Made by a program: the position numbers and the translations under genes
In this document: positions 25,505 through 34,146 of the stretch, piece by piece
Layout: every line of letters starts with the position of its first letter
Position numbering within the stretch: the stretch's first letter is position 1
From: Neokomagataea thailandica NBRC 106555
GTDB taxonomy: Bacteria; Pseudomonadota; Alphaproteobacteria; Acetobacterales; Acetobacteraceae
DNA length: 64,000 bases
Assembly: GCF_001598495.1 (NCBI RefSeq)
Contig: NZ_BCZB01000017.1
Span: forward strand, 17,823 to 81,822
Reading direction: 5' to 3'
Notes under the pieces: generated by a model
What the model was told of the DNA's origin: nothing
Database searches by the model: none
What the model saw: only the letters and a program-made list of their open reading frames with translations

Positions 25505-25990
25505 TTAGGGAGATGTGACATCCGCGACCAGTGCATTACTGGCAGAGAGCGCATCTGTAGGGGAAATGCTCAGGAGGAGGCCGCGTGCACCTGCGTTTAT
25601 GATGAGGTGGGGGTGCTGCTCTTTGATTGCGCGTTGATCAAAGACCACGCGGCAGGGGCGTTTTTGGCCGAAGGGACTGACGCCGCCAATGGTGTATCCT
25701 GTATGGGATTCCGCATCAGCACGCTGCATCATTTTGGCTTTCCGGCCGTTGAGTGCCTGGGCGATGCGTGTGAAATTCATGTCATATTCGACGGGCAAGA
25801 CGATGCAGGCCGGTATGCCATCAACTTTGACCATAAGTGTTTTGAGCACGGCTTTGGGGTCGGCGTTTAAAGCTTGTGCTGCGGCAATGCCAAGGCGGTC
25901 AACGGATGAATCATAGGCGTATGTGTGAAGAGTATAGGGGATGGAGAGGGCATCAAGCCATAATGTCGCGGGGGTTTGGTGCGTGGTCAT
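25505..25990 (-). CDS. ybaK: YbaK-type Cys-tRNA(Pro) deacylase
   Basis: A 161-residue protein of the YbaK/EbsC trans-editing family, which hydrolyses mischarged Cys-tRNA(Pro). Seen features are TLHTYAYDSSVDRLGIAAAQ, the core VLKTLMVKVDGIPACIVLPV with its conserved Lys, and TGYTIGGVSPFGQKRPCRVVFDQ, the family's most distinctive stretch. It is a single cytosolic domain of normal length. ATG 25990 is well placed. The gene is divergent from znuA across 148 bp that include the Zur box, and convergent with marR with zero spacing. Confidence 0.9.
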   Translation of the reverse strand: MTTHQTPATLWLDALSIPYTLHTYAYDSSVDRLGIAAAQALNADPKAVLKTLMVKVDGIPACIVLPVEYDMNFTRIAQALNGRKAKMMQRADAESHTGYTIGGVSPFGQKRPCRVVFDQRAIKEQHPHLIINAGARGLLLSISPTDALSASNALVADVTSP

Positions 25991-26084
25991 AGGGCCATTC
26001 TTTAGGGTGTTATGATGACGATAAAGGGTGTGTGCTTCGAGCCGAAGGGCCTTTGCACTATCCAGAAGGAGAGAAGCGTAGCCA

Positions 26085-26117
26085 AAGAGTGCCTGTTACA
26101 CTATAACAGGCACTCTT
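26085..26117. promoter_or_regulatory. Zur box in front of znuACB
   Basis: A perfect inverted repeat: AAGAGTGCCTGTTA (26085-26098), spacer CACTA, TAACAGGCACTCTT (26104-26117). Its core TGTTACACTATAACA matches 14 of 15 positions of the alphaproteobacterial Zur consensus TGTTATANTATAACA. It ends 21 bp before the znuA start and includes a -10-like TATAAC. As RNA it would also form a 14-bp hairpin. Confidence 0.8.
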
Positions 26118-26138
26118 CTGTTTTGTTCTGCTGGTTTC

Positions 26139-27014
26139 ATGTCTGTTTTGTCACGATATGCTGTAATATGCGCCTTATGTTTATGGGGGGGTTTCTGTTC
26201 GCATGGTTATGCGGCCGAGACGCCCATACGGGTGGTGTGTGTTGAATCTGTGTGGTGCAATATCGTCGCGCAGATAGGCCGTGAGCACGTACAAACGGAT
26301 GCTATTATTGGTACGGTCGGTATTGATCCGCATGAGCTGAACCCAACGCCTGCTATGGCGCGCGTGCTTGCTCAGGCCGATTTTTCTCTTATGAACGGTG
26401 CAACATATGATGACTGGGCAGCACCATTTTTGACGCAAGCGCCTGTGCATTTGAATATAGCAGAAGAGACAGGGTGGGTGCCGGGTGCTGATGCGCATAT
26501 GTTTCTTGACCCGCAGATTGTGCGGCGTGTTGCGCAAAGGGTTACGGAGTTTTTACAGCGTCGTTCTCCGCAGAATATGGCGGATTTCTCGTCAGGATTA
26601 CGTACGTTCTTGTCAGAGGTTGATCATGTTCAGCAGCGTTTAGAGGCGTTGCGTCTGGCACATAATCATGTGGTTTATGCCGCGACGGAAACGCAGGGCA
26701 CGGCATTATTGGCTCAGGCGGGCTTTCAATTAATGGACCGGCGCTATGCACAAGCCATCGCGCAGCATACGGGGCCTGCACCGCATGATGAAGCGTCCTT
26801 AGAATTAGCGCTGCAAGCGCATAAGGTTGCTTTTTTTGTTGTTAACCCATCGGTGCAGGCTCCGCAGATTGAGCATTTAAAGGCACTCGCTCAAGAGGGT
26901 GGTGTGCCGGTTATTGAAGTGGGGGAAACATTGCCGCAGGGGATATCGTGGCAGGCATGGGTGATGCAGATTTTGGATCAAACGGATAAGGCGCTCAATG
27001 CAGCCCATCTCTAA
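26139..27014 (+). CDS. znuA: Zinc ABC transporter substrate-binding protein
   Basis: A 291-residue cluster 9 metal-binding protein with a signal peptide ending near GYAAE (residue 26). The first two metal ligands are visible as His65 in GIDPHELNPTP and His120 in DAHMFLDP. The third ligand region, usually FHDA-like, reads VVYAATETQGTALL and has no His at the expected place. The flexible His/Asp-rich loop of ZnuA is also missing. It therefore captures a divalent metal, most likely zinc given the Zur box, but with an unusual site. The stop overlaps znuC by 17 bp. Confidence 0.87.
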   Translation: MSVLSRYAVICALCLWGGFCSHGYAAETPIRVVCVESVWCNIVAQIGREHVQTDAIIGTVGIDPHELNPTPAMARVLAQADFSLMNGATYDDWAAPFLTQAPVHLNIAEETGWVPGADAHMFLDPQIVRRVAQRVTEFLQRRSPQNMADFSSGLRTFLSEVDHVQQRLEALRLAHNHVVYAATETQGTALLAQAGFQLMDRRYAQAIAQHTGPAPHDEASLELALQAHKVAFFVVNPSVQAPQIEHLKALAQEGGVPVIEVGETLPQGISWQAWVMQILDQTDKALNAAHL

Positions 27015-27714
27015 TACTGCGCCCGTTCTGTCTTTACGGGATGTGACGCTTGCTCACGGCACGCATGTTGTTGTGCGGTCTTGTAGTTGTGATGTGCCGC
27101 TCTCTGGTATGACGCTGCTGAGTGGACGTAATGGCGCGGGGAAGTCAACGTTTTTACAAGCTCTGCTGGGGGTGGTGCGGCCTGTTCATGGGGCTTTACT
27201 GCTGGATGGTACCCCTGTTGAGCAGGGGAAGGCACGTTTTGGGTATATGCCGCAAGGGCGCAGTGAAATGCCCGGCCGAACAGAAGGCGCGTTGGCTATT
27301 CCGGCTCTGGCGCATATTCGAGCGGCGCTCTATGGCCAGCGCTGGGGTATATGGGCGTCATCTCGGAACGATAAAGACGCGTTAGAAGCCGTATTGGCGC
27401 GGGTTGGCATTCCAAATGGCCCCCGGAGTTATGTGCATAGGCCATTAGGCCAGCTTTCGGGGGGGGAGAGGCAGCGTGTTGCTTTGGCGCAGGCCTTGGC
27501 GCCTTTGCAAAATCTTGAACGGGCTATTGTATTGTTGGATGAACCTCTTGCCGCTTTGGATACGGCGGGGCGTGATGCGCTTTTGGCGTTATTGGCCGAT
27601 TTAACATCTGCGGGCACATCGGTTGTGCTGACATCGCATGATATGGCGGGGTTGGCTGGTATGATGTCTCGTAATGTGACCCTTATGGAAGAAACGCTGC
27701 ATGTTTGCGTTTGA
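26998..27714 (+). CDS. znuC: Zinc ABC transporter ATP-binding protein
   Basis: A 238-residue ABC ATPase. Walker A GRNGAGKS is at residues 43-50, the ABC signature LSGGERQRV near 155, Walker B AIVLLDEPLAALD near 175-187 and the switch His in TSHD near 208. It powers zinc import with ZnuA and ZnuB at the inner membrane. The gene starts inside the end of znuA and ends 14 bp into znuB, so the three genes form a tightly packed operon behind the Zur box. Confidence 0.93.
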   Translation: MQPISNTAPVLSLRDVTLAHGTHVVVRSCSCDVPLSGMTLLSGRNGAGKSTFLQALLGVVRPVHGALLLDGTPVEQGKARFGYMPQGRSEMPGRTEGALAIPALAHIRAALYGQRWGIWASSRNDKDALEAVLARVGIPNGPRSYVHRPLGQLSGGERQRVALAQALAPLQNLERAIVLLDEPLAALDTAGRDALLALLADLTSAGTSVVLTSHDMAGLAGMMSRNVTLMEETLHVCV

Positions 27715-28519
27715 ATTTATGCGCCATGCGGCTTTAGGCTGTGTGCTGGTCTCTCTTTTAGCGGGGCTGGTGGGTTGGTTTTTGTTGTTACGCGGGCAGG
27801 CTTTTGCGGCGCATAGTTTAACGCATGTTGGATTTAGTGGTGCGGCAGGAGCGGTCTGGCTCGGATGTTCGCCACTCATGGGGATGGGGGCGTTTAGTCT
27901 TATTGCCGGTCTTGTTTTGGGGTATGAAAGGCAGCAGGGGCGGAACCCTTTGAACCGAGACGGTGTGACGGGGTTGGTATTATCGGCCAGTTTGGGGCTG
28001 GGAATGTTGTTTTTGCATCTCTCAAATGGTGCATCGAGCATGGTAACAACGCTGCTCTTTGGTGATGTTTTGGGGTTAAGCTGGGCGTCACTCCAGGTGT
28101 TGATTGGGGTGACGTTGCTGTGCTGTGCGGCCTTGGCAGTGTTTGGGCGACCATTATTGTTTGCGAGTTTAAACCCTGAAATGGCTTTGGCGCGTGGTGT
28201 TCCTGTTCGGGGGCTTTCTGTCGCCTTGATGCTTGTTTCGGCTTTGGCATGTGCTGTGTGCTCGGAGATTGCAGGGGCATTGCTCTCTTTTAGCTTGATG
28301 GTTGGCCCTGCGGCGACAGCGCTGCGTCTTGGCTTGTCACCGTTATGGGGCATGGTGTCGTCTGTTGTCATGGCGTTGGCCTTGTCTTTAGGGGGGCTTG
28401 CCCTGTCATGGCAGACAGATGTTCCGGTGCCGTTTTGGATTGGGGCTGGCGCTTTAGCACTTTATTTAGCTGCCGGTGGGGTCATGAGGTTTGTGGGGCT
28501 GCGGGTACGAGCGCCTTAG
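27701..28519 (+). CDS. znuB: Zinc ABC transporter permease
   Basis: A 272-residue ABC-3 family permease with about eight hydrophobic helices. The N-terminus (FMRHAALGCVLVSLLAGLVG) and the early LRGQAFAAHSLTHVGFSGAA match the family, as does a late CSEIAGALLSFSLMVGPAATA that contacts the ATPase. It forms the zinc channel with ZnuC. The start ATG overlaps znuC by 14 bp. It is the last gene of the znuACB operon. Confidence 0.92.
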   Translation: MFAFEFMRHAALGCVLVSLLAGLVGWFLLLRGQAFAAHSLTHVGFSGAAGAVWLGCSPLMGMGAFSLIAGLVLGYERQQGRNPLNRDGVTGLVLSASLGLGMLFLHLSNGASSMVTTLLFGDVLGLSWASLQVLIGVTLLCCAALAVFGRPLLFASLNPEMALARGVPVRGLSVALMLVSALACAVCSEIAGALLSFSLMVGPAATALRLGLSPLWGMVSSVVMALALSLGGLALSWQTDVPVPFWIGAGALALYLAAGGVMRFVGLRVRAP

Positions 28520-28522
28520 TTT

Positions 28523-28551
28523 TTGAGTGCTTCAGGGCAAAAGGCTATAAT
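28523..28551 (+). promoter_or_regulatory. Strong sigma-70-like promoter after znuB
   Basis: TTGAGT (28523-28528), exactly 17 bp spacer, then perfect TATAAT (28546-28551). It lies 43 bp before the next gene on the same strand. Confidence 0.6.
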
Positions 28552-28593
28552 GTGATATGAGTTGTCAGTATTAGGCGGCAAGCAATAGGGGCA

Positions 28594-29055
28594 ATGATGT
28601 CTTGGAGTGGGGCCGCGATTACGCGCTATAGGCGTGCAGGTCAGCCAAAAGAGATAATCCGTAAGACGTATTCAAGCCTAAAAAAGAGAGAGAGGGAGCG
28701 GCATGCCTATACTGTCATGGCAGGTAGTGGGTTAACGCCTGCTTTGCTGGGGTCTGGTATAGAGCATGTTGGGGCTGCGTTAATCGGTGATGCGCGTTTT
28801 GATTTGGGGAAGATTATATGGGTGGATGGCGTATTTGAAGATCGCGGTGCCATCGCATGTTTTATGCGTGCTTGGCGGGAACATGCGCATCTCGATGTGC
28901 ATTATGAACAGGTAATATTTTATGGGCATTTCCATGCCTTGGCTGCGATTGATTGGGTTGTTCGTCAATCTTCTCATGATTCGCAGGTGTTTACACGAAG
29001 CGCAGATTTCCTGCGCCGTGCGTTCAATGTTTTGCAGAGTGAACGATATTTTTAA
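28594..29055 (+). CDS. Hypothetical protein, about 153 residues
   Basis: A basic N-terminal stretch (YRRAGQPKEIIRKTYSSLKKRERER) is followed by a more regular domain with GSGIEHVGAALIGDARFDLGKIIWVDGVFEDRGAIACF, ending in a helical tail (SADFLRRAFNVLQSERYF). No signal peptide or known motif is seen. Paired ATGs at 28594 and 28597 follow AGGGG; the second has better spacing. A strong promoter just upstream supports expression. A start around 28717 (MAGSGLTPAL) is also possible. It overlaps the convergent 48-residue membrane peptide gene by 4 bp. Confidence 0.6.
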   Translation: MMSWSGAAITRYRRAGQPKEIIRKTYSSLKKRERERHAYTVMAGSGLTPALLGSGIEHVGAALIGDARFDLGKIIWVDGVFEDRGAIACFMRAWREHAHLDVHYEQVIFYGHFHALAAIDWVVRQSSHDSQVFTRSADFLRRAFNVLQSERYF

Positions 29056-29198
29056 AATGAACTCAGCATATTTGTAAGCAATACATGGATGAAGATAATA
29101 AAGGCAATCAGTGCGATATGTAGAATGATGAGCCATTTGAGGGTGATGACATTGGCATCTTCTGGCTTGTCAAAATTGAGATCAAAAGGAAGGCCCAT
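29052..29198 (-). CDS. 48-residue single-pass membrane peptide
   Basis: A short frame from ATG 29198 to TAA 29052. The first 18 residues are soluble (GLPFDLNFDKPEDANVIT), then LKWLIILHIALIAFIIFIHV forms one membrane helix, and a short tail ends LLTNMLSSF. GTGGAG stands about 10 bases before the ATG as a ribosome binding site. It lies 76 bp downstream of the glycosyltransferase on the same strand and may be the last gene of the rhamnose operon. Its function is unknown; size and topology resemble small membrane regulators. Confidence 0.62.
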   Translation of the reverse strand: MGLPFDLNFDKPEDANVITLKWLIILHIALIAFIIFIHVLLTNMLSSF

Positions 29199-29274
29199 GA
29201 TACAGCTCCACAGAGTAGTAGTGATTGGATAATAGCAGAAAAATGAAAGAATAGGCTAGCCTTCTTGATGAAAG

Positions 29275-30267
29275 CTAGTAGCGACGGCCTCCTTGCAGAT
29301 ACCACAAACGGAAAATGATATTTTCTAAAAAGGCTTGCCGCCGTAAGGCTGGATAACGGCGGAGGAGGGTGAGACGCTTGATGAAAGAGTGTGCTTGGGA
29401 AAGATCGGTGAGAAGCGTGCGGCTTTCGAGGGTAAGATAATCGGAAGGATATTGCTGTAGCATGGCGATATTCGCTTCAAACGTGTCTAAAAAGGCAGAA
29501 GGGCCGCGTTTTATGGCGGCAATGGCTCGTTTTCTTAAAGACGTACGCGCACCAATGGAGTTGTTGTTGTGTTGGCGATAAAGTAATACACAGCGTTTAT
29601 CAGCAGTTATATGACTGCCTGTGGCGCATGTTATGAGTAAAACCCACCAGTCATGAAAAGTATTGGGCGGAACTTTATGAAAATTATTTATTTTTTTTTG
29701 GAGGGTTTCGTTGAGTACAATGCTCATTCCGCTTGATATGTTTTGTGTTAAGGCATTATAAATGCTCGGCTTATTTTTTATGTATAATGATTTTCCAGTA
29801 ACGTTTAGGTGTTCATCCGTTAATAATTGGCGTGCAAAATAAAGATGCGGCTCGCCTCGTGGTGTTTGGGAGAGTGTCTGCACGGCCCATGTGAGTTTGT
29901 GTGGTAGCCAGACATCATCTTGATCGGCAAAAGCATAGTAGTGTGCTTTAGGTGCGGCGCGGAGCAGCGTCATGAATGATTCAGTGGTCCCTAGCCGTTT
30001 GCGAGGGGTGGGGATTTCTGTACACCGCCCAATACCATCTGTACGGATGAAGGTTTCCATAATGGCGCGGCTGTTATCTTCGGAGCCGTCGTCACGCCAG
30101 TATAGGTGCCATTCTGTATGTGATTGGATTAAAAAACTGGCGAGTTGTTCAGCCAGATAGGCCTCACCATTATATATGGAGAGGAGGATCGCGATGGTCG
30201 GGCGAGCATGTCTATCGGTGGCCTCAGATGTCCAGACTGTCTCCGATCTGGAAGGGGAAGTGGGCAT
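29275..30267 (-). CDS. Family 2 glycosyltransferase
   Basis: A 330-residue GT-A fold enzyme. TIAILLSIYNGEAYLAEQLASF near residue 24 starts the nucleotide-binding region, RDDGSEDNSRAI holds the first Asp pair, and FADQDDVWLPHKL near 115 is the metal/nucleotide-binding signature. DWW near 205 fits the catalytic acceptor region. The C-terminal 100 residues are basic and may sit on the membrane. Following rfbBACD, it is most simply a rhamnosyltransferase for lipopolysaccharide or capsule; this is inference from context. The middle of the gene is AT-rich. A strong hairpin separates it from rfbD. Confidence 0.87.
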   Translation of the reverse strand: MPTSPSRSETVWTSEATDRHARPTIAILLSIYNGEAYLAEQLASFLIQSHTEWHLYWRDDGSEDNSRAIMETFIRTDGIGRCTEIPTPRKRLGTTESFMTLLRAAPKAHYYAFADQDDVWLPHKLTWAVQTLSQTPRGEPHLYFARQLLTDEHLNVTGKSLYIKNKPSIYNALTQNISSGMSIVLNETLQKKINNFHKVPPNTFHDWWVLLITCATGSHITADKRCVLLYRQHNNNSIGARTSLRKRAIAAIKRGPSAFLDTFEANIAMLQQYPSDYLTLESRTLLTDLSQAHSFIKRLTLLRRYPALRRQAFLENIIFRLWYLQGGRRY

Positions 30268-30296
30268 GCGATCCTAGCGACGAAACGAGGTATTAT

Positions 30297-30322
30297 GTAT
30301 GCCCAGCATGGGCTGGGCATAC
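30297..30322 (-). other. Strong hairpin between rfbD and the glycosyltransferase
   Basis: GTATGCCCAGC (30297-30307) and GCTGGGCATAC (30312-30322) form an 11-bp perfect stem with a 4-nt loop in the 60-bp gap. No U tract follows on the minus strand. It may attenuate or process the operon mRNA. Confidence 0.6.
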
Positions 30323-30327
30323 GCATA

Positions 30328-31224
30328 TTAAGCAAAAAGGCGTGCTACGGTTTGTTTGACGCTGTCTTGCCAAGCAGGAAGGCGGACGCCAAAAACACGT
30401 TCCAGTTTAGAGCAATCAAGGCGTGAGTCTTGGGGGCGTTTTGCCGGTGTTGGCCAATCTTCTGTACGAATGGCGGACACTGTAGGCTTAGCTTGGCCAT
30501 GTTCTGCAGCCGCATCAAGTGCTGCTACGGCAAGTCCATGCCATGTTGTTTCACCCGTACCTGCAGCATGGTAAATGCCAGCGTATTCAGCCTGCCAGCC
30601 AGTTGTTTCAATTTTGCCGATGATGGCCAAAATGGCATCAGCCAGATCGTCTGAACTAGTTGGGTTGCCGCGTTGATCCCCGACGACTTTTAAGGCAGGG
30701 TTTTTTGCGCCAGCGTTAATCATGGTTTTTACGAAATTTTTACCATGTGCTGAGTAGACCCATGCCGTACGCAGGATGATGGTTTTAGGGTTTGCTGCGA
30801 GTGCAGCCTGCTCACCTTCCGCTTTGGTACGACCATAGACTGTTTGAGGTGTTGTAGGATCTGTCTCTAGGTAAGGAGTGCCTTTATCTCCTGAAAAAAC
30901 ATAATCCGTTGAGACGTGGATGAAGGGGATGTCCGTTTCAGCGCAAGCTTTGGCGAGTGCTTCGGGGCCGGTATGGTTGCCGCGTTTTGCTCCTTCTGCC
31001 TCGGTTTCGGCAAGGTCGACTGCGGTCCATGCTGCACCGTTAATAACGGCGACAGGCTTGATGCTGCGGACGAGTTCAGCAATGTCTTCAGGGCGATCAA
31101 AATCAAACTCGGGGCGACCGACGCGGTGAATACGTGCGCCACCAAGGTTGACAAGAGAGGTTGCGAGTTGACCGCTACCGCCAGTGACGAGGATGGTCTG
31201 TGCTTCAGTCATGATACTGCTCAC
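30328..31224 (-). CDS. rfbD: dTDP-4-dehydrorhamnose reductase
   Basis: A 298-residue short-chain dehydrogenase making dTDP-L-rhamnose, the last step of the pathway. The NADPH-binding GGSGQLA is near residue 16, INGAAWTAVDLAE near 60, the STDYVFSG segment near 105 and the catalytic Tyr-x-x-x-Lys in VYGRTKAEGE near 130. GTG 31224 overlaps the rfbC stop as GTGA; an ATG at 31212 gives a start closer to the family norm. It is the fourth gene of the rfb set. Confidence 0.93.
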   Translation of the reverse strand: MSSIMTEAQTILVTGGSGQLATSLVNLGGARIHRVGRPEFDFDRPEDIAELVRSIKPVAVINGAAWTAVDLAETEAEGAKRGNHTGPEALAKACAETDIPFIHVSTDYVFSGDKGTPYLETDPTTPQTVYGRTKAEGEQAALAANPKTIILRTAWVYSAHGKNFVKTMINAGAKNPALKVVGDQRGNPTSSDDLADAILAIIGKIETTGWQAEYAGIYHAAGTGETTWHGLAVAALDAAAEHGQAKPTVSAIRTEDWPTPAKRPQDSRLDCSKLERVFGVRLPAWQDSVKQTVARLFA

Positions 31225-31784
31225 TTATTGTACTGGAACCAGTCTTTGGCTTCTGAGAAGTGCGGTGCAATTTTGTCTTTATCAGACAAAACAGCGTCAG
31301 CCTCAGCGAGGGGCCAGTCAATTTTTAGTTCAGGGCAGTTCCAGATAACGGCACGCTCCGATGCTTTGTCGTACAAGCTGGTGCATTTGTATTGAACTTC
31401 GGTATCTTCTTCGAGTGTTACGAAGCCATGTAGGAAGCCGGGTGGAATCCAAAGTTGGGACCAGTTTTCAGCAGAGAGTTCTGCACCAACCCATTTGCCA
31501 TATGTAGGAGAGCCTGTCCGGGCATCTACCGCGACATCCCAAATTGCGCCGCGCGTCACGCGAACGAGCTTGCCTTGCGCATATGGGGCTAGCTGGCAGT
31601 GGAGGCCGCGAACGACGCCTTTTTGGCGTGAGAGGCTTTGGTTGTCTTGCACGAATGGCAGATCAATCCCAGCATCCGTCATGCGGTCAAAATTATACGT
31701 TTCTGAGAAGAAACCGCGATTATCACCGAAGCGCGGCGGGGTTACCAAAATGACGTCTGGAATGGCGAGGCGTTCGACCTTCAT
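31221..31784 (-). CDS. rfbC: dTDP-4-dehydrorhamnose 3,5-epimerase
   Basis: A 187-residue cupin-fold epimerase. Diagnostic segments are PPRFGDNRGFFSETYN near residue 16, FVQDNQSLSRQKGVVRGLHCQ near 45 with the catalytic His, VAVDARTGSPTYGKWVGAEL and LWIPPGFLHGFVTLEEDTEV. It acts third in dTDP-rhamnose synthesis and feeds RfbD. It follows rfbA after a 118-bp gap that carries a long hairpin, so it may have its own promoter or a processed mRNA. It is coupled to rfbD by a 4-bp overlap. Confidence 0.94.
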   Translation of the reverse strand: MKVERLAIPDVILVTPPRFGDNRGFFSETYNFDRMTDAGIDLPFVQDNQSLSRQKGVVRGLHCQLAPYAQGKLVRVTRGAIWDVAVDARTGSPTYGKWVGAELSAENWSQLWIPPGFLHGFVTLEEDTEVQYKCTSLYDKASERAVIWNCPELKIDWPLAEADAVLSDKDKIAPHFSEAKDWFQYNK

Positions 31785-31858
31785 GGTGTCTTCCTTTTGG
31801 TAGAGGCGTATACGCTAGGTGTGCAGAACAACGCATGATTAACGTTCTAATTGAGGTT

Positions 31859-31898
31859 CTTGGTGACGTGACCTTTGTCTAAAGATCACGTCACCAAG
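31859..31898 (-). other. Long hairpin between rfbA and rfbC
   Basis: CTTGGTGACGTGA (31859-31871) pairs perfectly with TCACGTCACCAAG (31886-31898); the 14-nt loop can add CTTT/AAAG. It begins five bases after the rfbA stop. There is no U tract, so it may be an mRNA processing or stabilising element or a weak terminator. Confidence 0.6.
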
Positions 31899-31902
31899 GG
31901 CT

Positions 31903-32799
31903 TTAGTGGCCGTGGTCAGCAAGCTCGATGAGGAGGCGGCCGAGCTCTGTCTTGCGCATTTTTTGCGCGTAATCACGCAATTGCTCGGCAGTGATGAAGC
32001 CGTTACGGAATGCGACTTCAGCAGGTGAGCCGACCAGCATGCCCTGACGGGATTGAATGGTTTGCACAAATGTTCCAGCTTGCATCAGGCTATCAGGTAC
32101 ACCCGCATCCAGCCATGCACAGCCACGACCTAAACGATCAACCTGCAATGTGCCTTCTTCGAGGTACATGCGGTTCAGGTCTGTGATTTCGAGTTCGCCA
32201 CGTTCGCTAGGTTTAACCTTTTTGGCAAACTCAACGACGCGGTGATCATAAAAATACAGACCTGTGATGGCCCAGTGAGATTTCGGGTCAACAGGCTTTT
32301 CTTCGACCTCTAGTGCTTTGCCGCTATCATCAAACAGGACAACGCCGTAGCGCTCGGGGTCACGGACTTGATAAGCAAAGACAGTGGCACCTTCCGGGCG
32401 TTTTGCTGCTGCGCGCAGCATAACACCAAGATTTTCGGAGAAAATGAGGTTATCGCCCAAAGCCAGAGCGCAAGGTGCGCCTTGAATCCAGTCTTCAGCG
32501 ATGAGAAACGCTTGTGCCAGACCGTCAGGGGAGGGCTGTTCCCGGTAGGTGAATGTGACGCCGTATTGTGAGCCATCCCCGAGTAAACGCTTGAACTGCG
32601 GTAGGTCGTGCGGGGTGGTGATGATCATGATGTCCCTGATCCCCGCGAGCATGAGCGTGGAGAGCGGGTAATAGACCATTGGCTTGTCGTAGACGGGCAG
32701 TAGTTGCTTCGAAGACGCCAGCGTCATCGGGTGTAGGCGTGTGCCAGACCCGCCTGCGAGGATAATGCCTTTCATGGGGGTGCTGATAGTTTGTGTCAT
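31903..32799 (-). CDS. rfbA: Glucose-1-phosphate thymidylyltransferase
   Basis: A 298-residue nucleotidyltransferase joining glucose 1-phosphate and dTTP. The signature [31 protein letters not shown] spans residues 9-39, followed by [23 protein letters not shown] near 115, [20 protein letters not shown] near 165 and the late [16 protein letters not shown]. The start ATG 32799 overlaps the rfbB stop (ATGA); the frame continues upstream but without family sequence. It is the second gene of the operon. Confidence 0.95.
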   Translation of the reverse strand: MTQTISTPMKGIILAGGSGTRLHPMTLASSKQLLPVYDKPMVYYPLSTLMLAGIRDIMIITTPHDLPQFKRLLGDGSQYGVTFTYREQPSPDGLAQAFLIAEDWIQGAPCALALGDNLIFSENLGVMLRAAAKRPEGATVFAYQVRDPERYGVVLFDDSGKALEVEEKPVDPKSHWAITGLYFYDHRVVEFAKKVKPSERGELEITDLNRMYLEEGTLQVDRLGRGCAWLDAGVPDSLMQAGTFVQTIQSRQGMLVGSPAEVAFRNGFITAEQLRDYAQKMRKTELGRLLIELADHGH

Positions 32800-33851
32800 G
32801 AGCTTTTTCCCAAGCGCTGTCCGGTATAACGTTTGGCGCGGATGCCTTCCCACCATGAGCGGTTATCGAGATACCACTGGACAGTTTTACGGATGCCGGT
32901 TTCGAAATCGTGTTTTGCTTTCCAGTCCAATGCAGTTTCTGCGTGGGTTGGATCGATTTCATAGCGGAAGTCGTGTCCGGGGCGGTCTGTGACATAGCGA
33001 ATGAGGCGTTCACGCGGGCCTTCGGGATCGGGCACGAGTTCATCAAGAACCGCACAGATGGCTTTTACCACGTCAATGTTGCGGCGTGGTTGGCGTGCAC
33101 CGATGGCGTATGTCTCACCGGGTTCCCCACGTTCGACCGCGCGGACGAGTGCTTCCGCGTGATCTTCGACGAATAGCCAGTCACGAACGTTATCACCTTT
33201 GCCATATACGGGCAGTTCTTTGCCTTCGATGGCGTTAATGGTGACAAGTGGAATGAGTTTTTCTGGGAAATGCCATACGCCATAATTATTGGTCGTGTTG
33301 GTCACGAAAGTTGGTAGGCCATATGTATGGAACCATGCGCGCACCAAATGGTCTGAGGCGGCCTTTGAGGCGGAGTATGGGCTTCGTGGATCGTATGGCG
33401 TTGTTTCTGTAAAGGGTGGGTCATTCGGTTCAAGGTGGCCGAAGACTTCATCTGTAGAAATGTGATGAAAACGGAATGCTTTTTTTTGCTCAGAATCCAG
33501 CGCGGTCCAATACTTGCGGGCGGCCTCAAGTAGAGCGTAGGTACCCACTATATTCGTCTGGATGAATACACCCGGGCCATCAATCGAGCGATCAACGTGG
33601 CTCTCGGCTGCTAGATGCATGACGGCATCAGGCTGGTAATCTTCGAAGATGCGTTGCAGTTCAACGCTATTGACAATGCTAGCATCCGCGTGGCGGTAGC
33701 GTGGGTTGGACGCGACCTCAGCGACGGTATCTGCTGAGGCGGCATAGGTCATGCAGTCAATGTTGAGCACATGATGTTCGGTATTGTTGATCAGGTACCG
33801 AATGACGGCTGAACCGATAAATCCACAACCGCCAGTTAATAGAATACGCAT
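32796..33851 (-). CDS. rfbB: dTDP-glucose 4,6-dehydratase
   Basis: A 351-residue extended short-chain dehydrogenase. [20 protein letters not shown] carries the NAD-binding GxxGxx[16 protein letters not shown] follows near residue 85, and the active-site STDEVFG and [10 protein letters not shown] (Tyr-x-x-x-Lys) lie near 135 and 165. [16 protein letters not shown] is a slight variant of the usual NNYGPYHFPEKL. ATG 33851 with GGGGAAAAG upstream is chosen over 15 codons of open frame further upstream. It is the first gene of the rfbBACD-glycosyltransferase unit. Confidence 0.95.
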   Translation of the reverse strand: MRILLTGGCGFIGSAVIRYLINNTEHHVLNIDCMTYAASADTVAEVASNPRYRHADASIVNSVELQRIFEDYQPDAVMHLAAESHVDRSIDGPGVFIQTNIVGTYALLEAARKYWTALDSEQKKAFRFHHISTDEVFGHLEPNDPPFTETTPYDPRSPYSASKAASDHLVRAWFHTYGLPTFVTNTTNNYGVWHFPEKLIPLVTINAIEGKELPVYGKGDNVRDWLFVEDHAEALVRAVERGEPGETYAIGARQPRRNIDVVKAICAVLDELVPDPEGPRERLIRYVTDRPGHDFRYEIDPTHAETALDWKAKHDFETGIRKTVQWYLDNRSWWEGIRAKRYTGQRLGKSS

Positions 33852-34146
33852 CTTTTCCCCTTGGTCATGGTCGACATCCCGAGCATGAAATATCAAAGCA
33901 CATTAGGCAAAGCATACCCTACAGTATCGCGCAAGAAGCGCAAATTACACTGCTGATTTAAGGCAGGATGAAAAAGCATAGTGTATAAGCCCGCAAAAAG
34001 AGCGGAGTAATGAGGAAAAAAGCCATATTAGACCGATTCTAAGGTGCTGAATGCGTTGTAAAAAAATTATGAAAACACAGGTAAAAATAGTCATAAAATT
34101 ATGTAATTATCATGACATCTGGCAGAGCTAGGAATGGAAGAAGAAG
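33852..34146. other. Divergent intergenic region, rfbB / histidine phosphatase
   Basis: About 295 bp, AT-rich near the right end (34060-34115), containing promoters for both outward genes. TATGTAATTATCATGAC-like sequence near 34099 could hold a -10, but no convincing pair or operator is seen. Confidence 0.4.
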
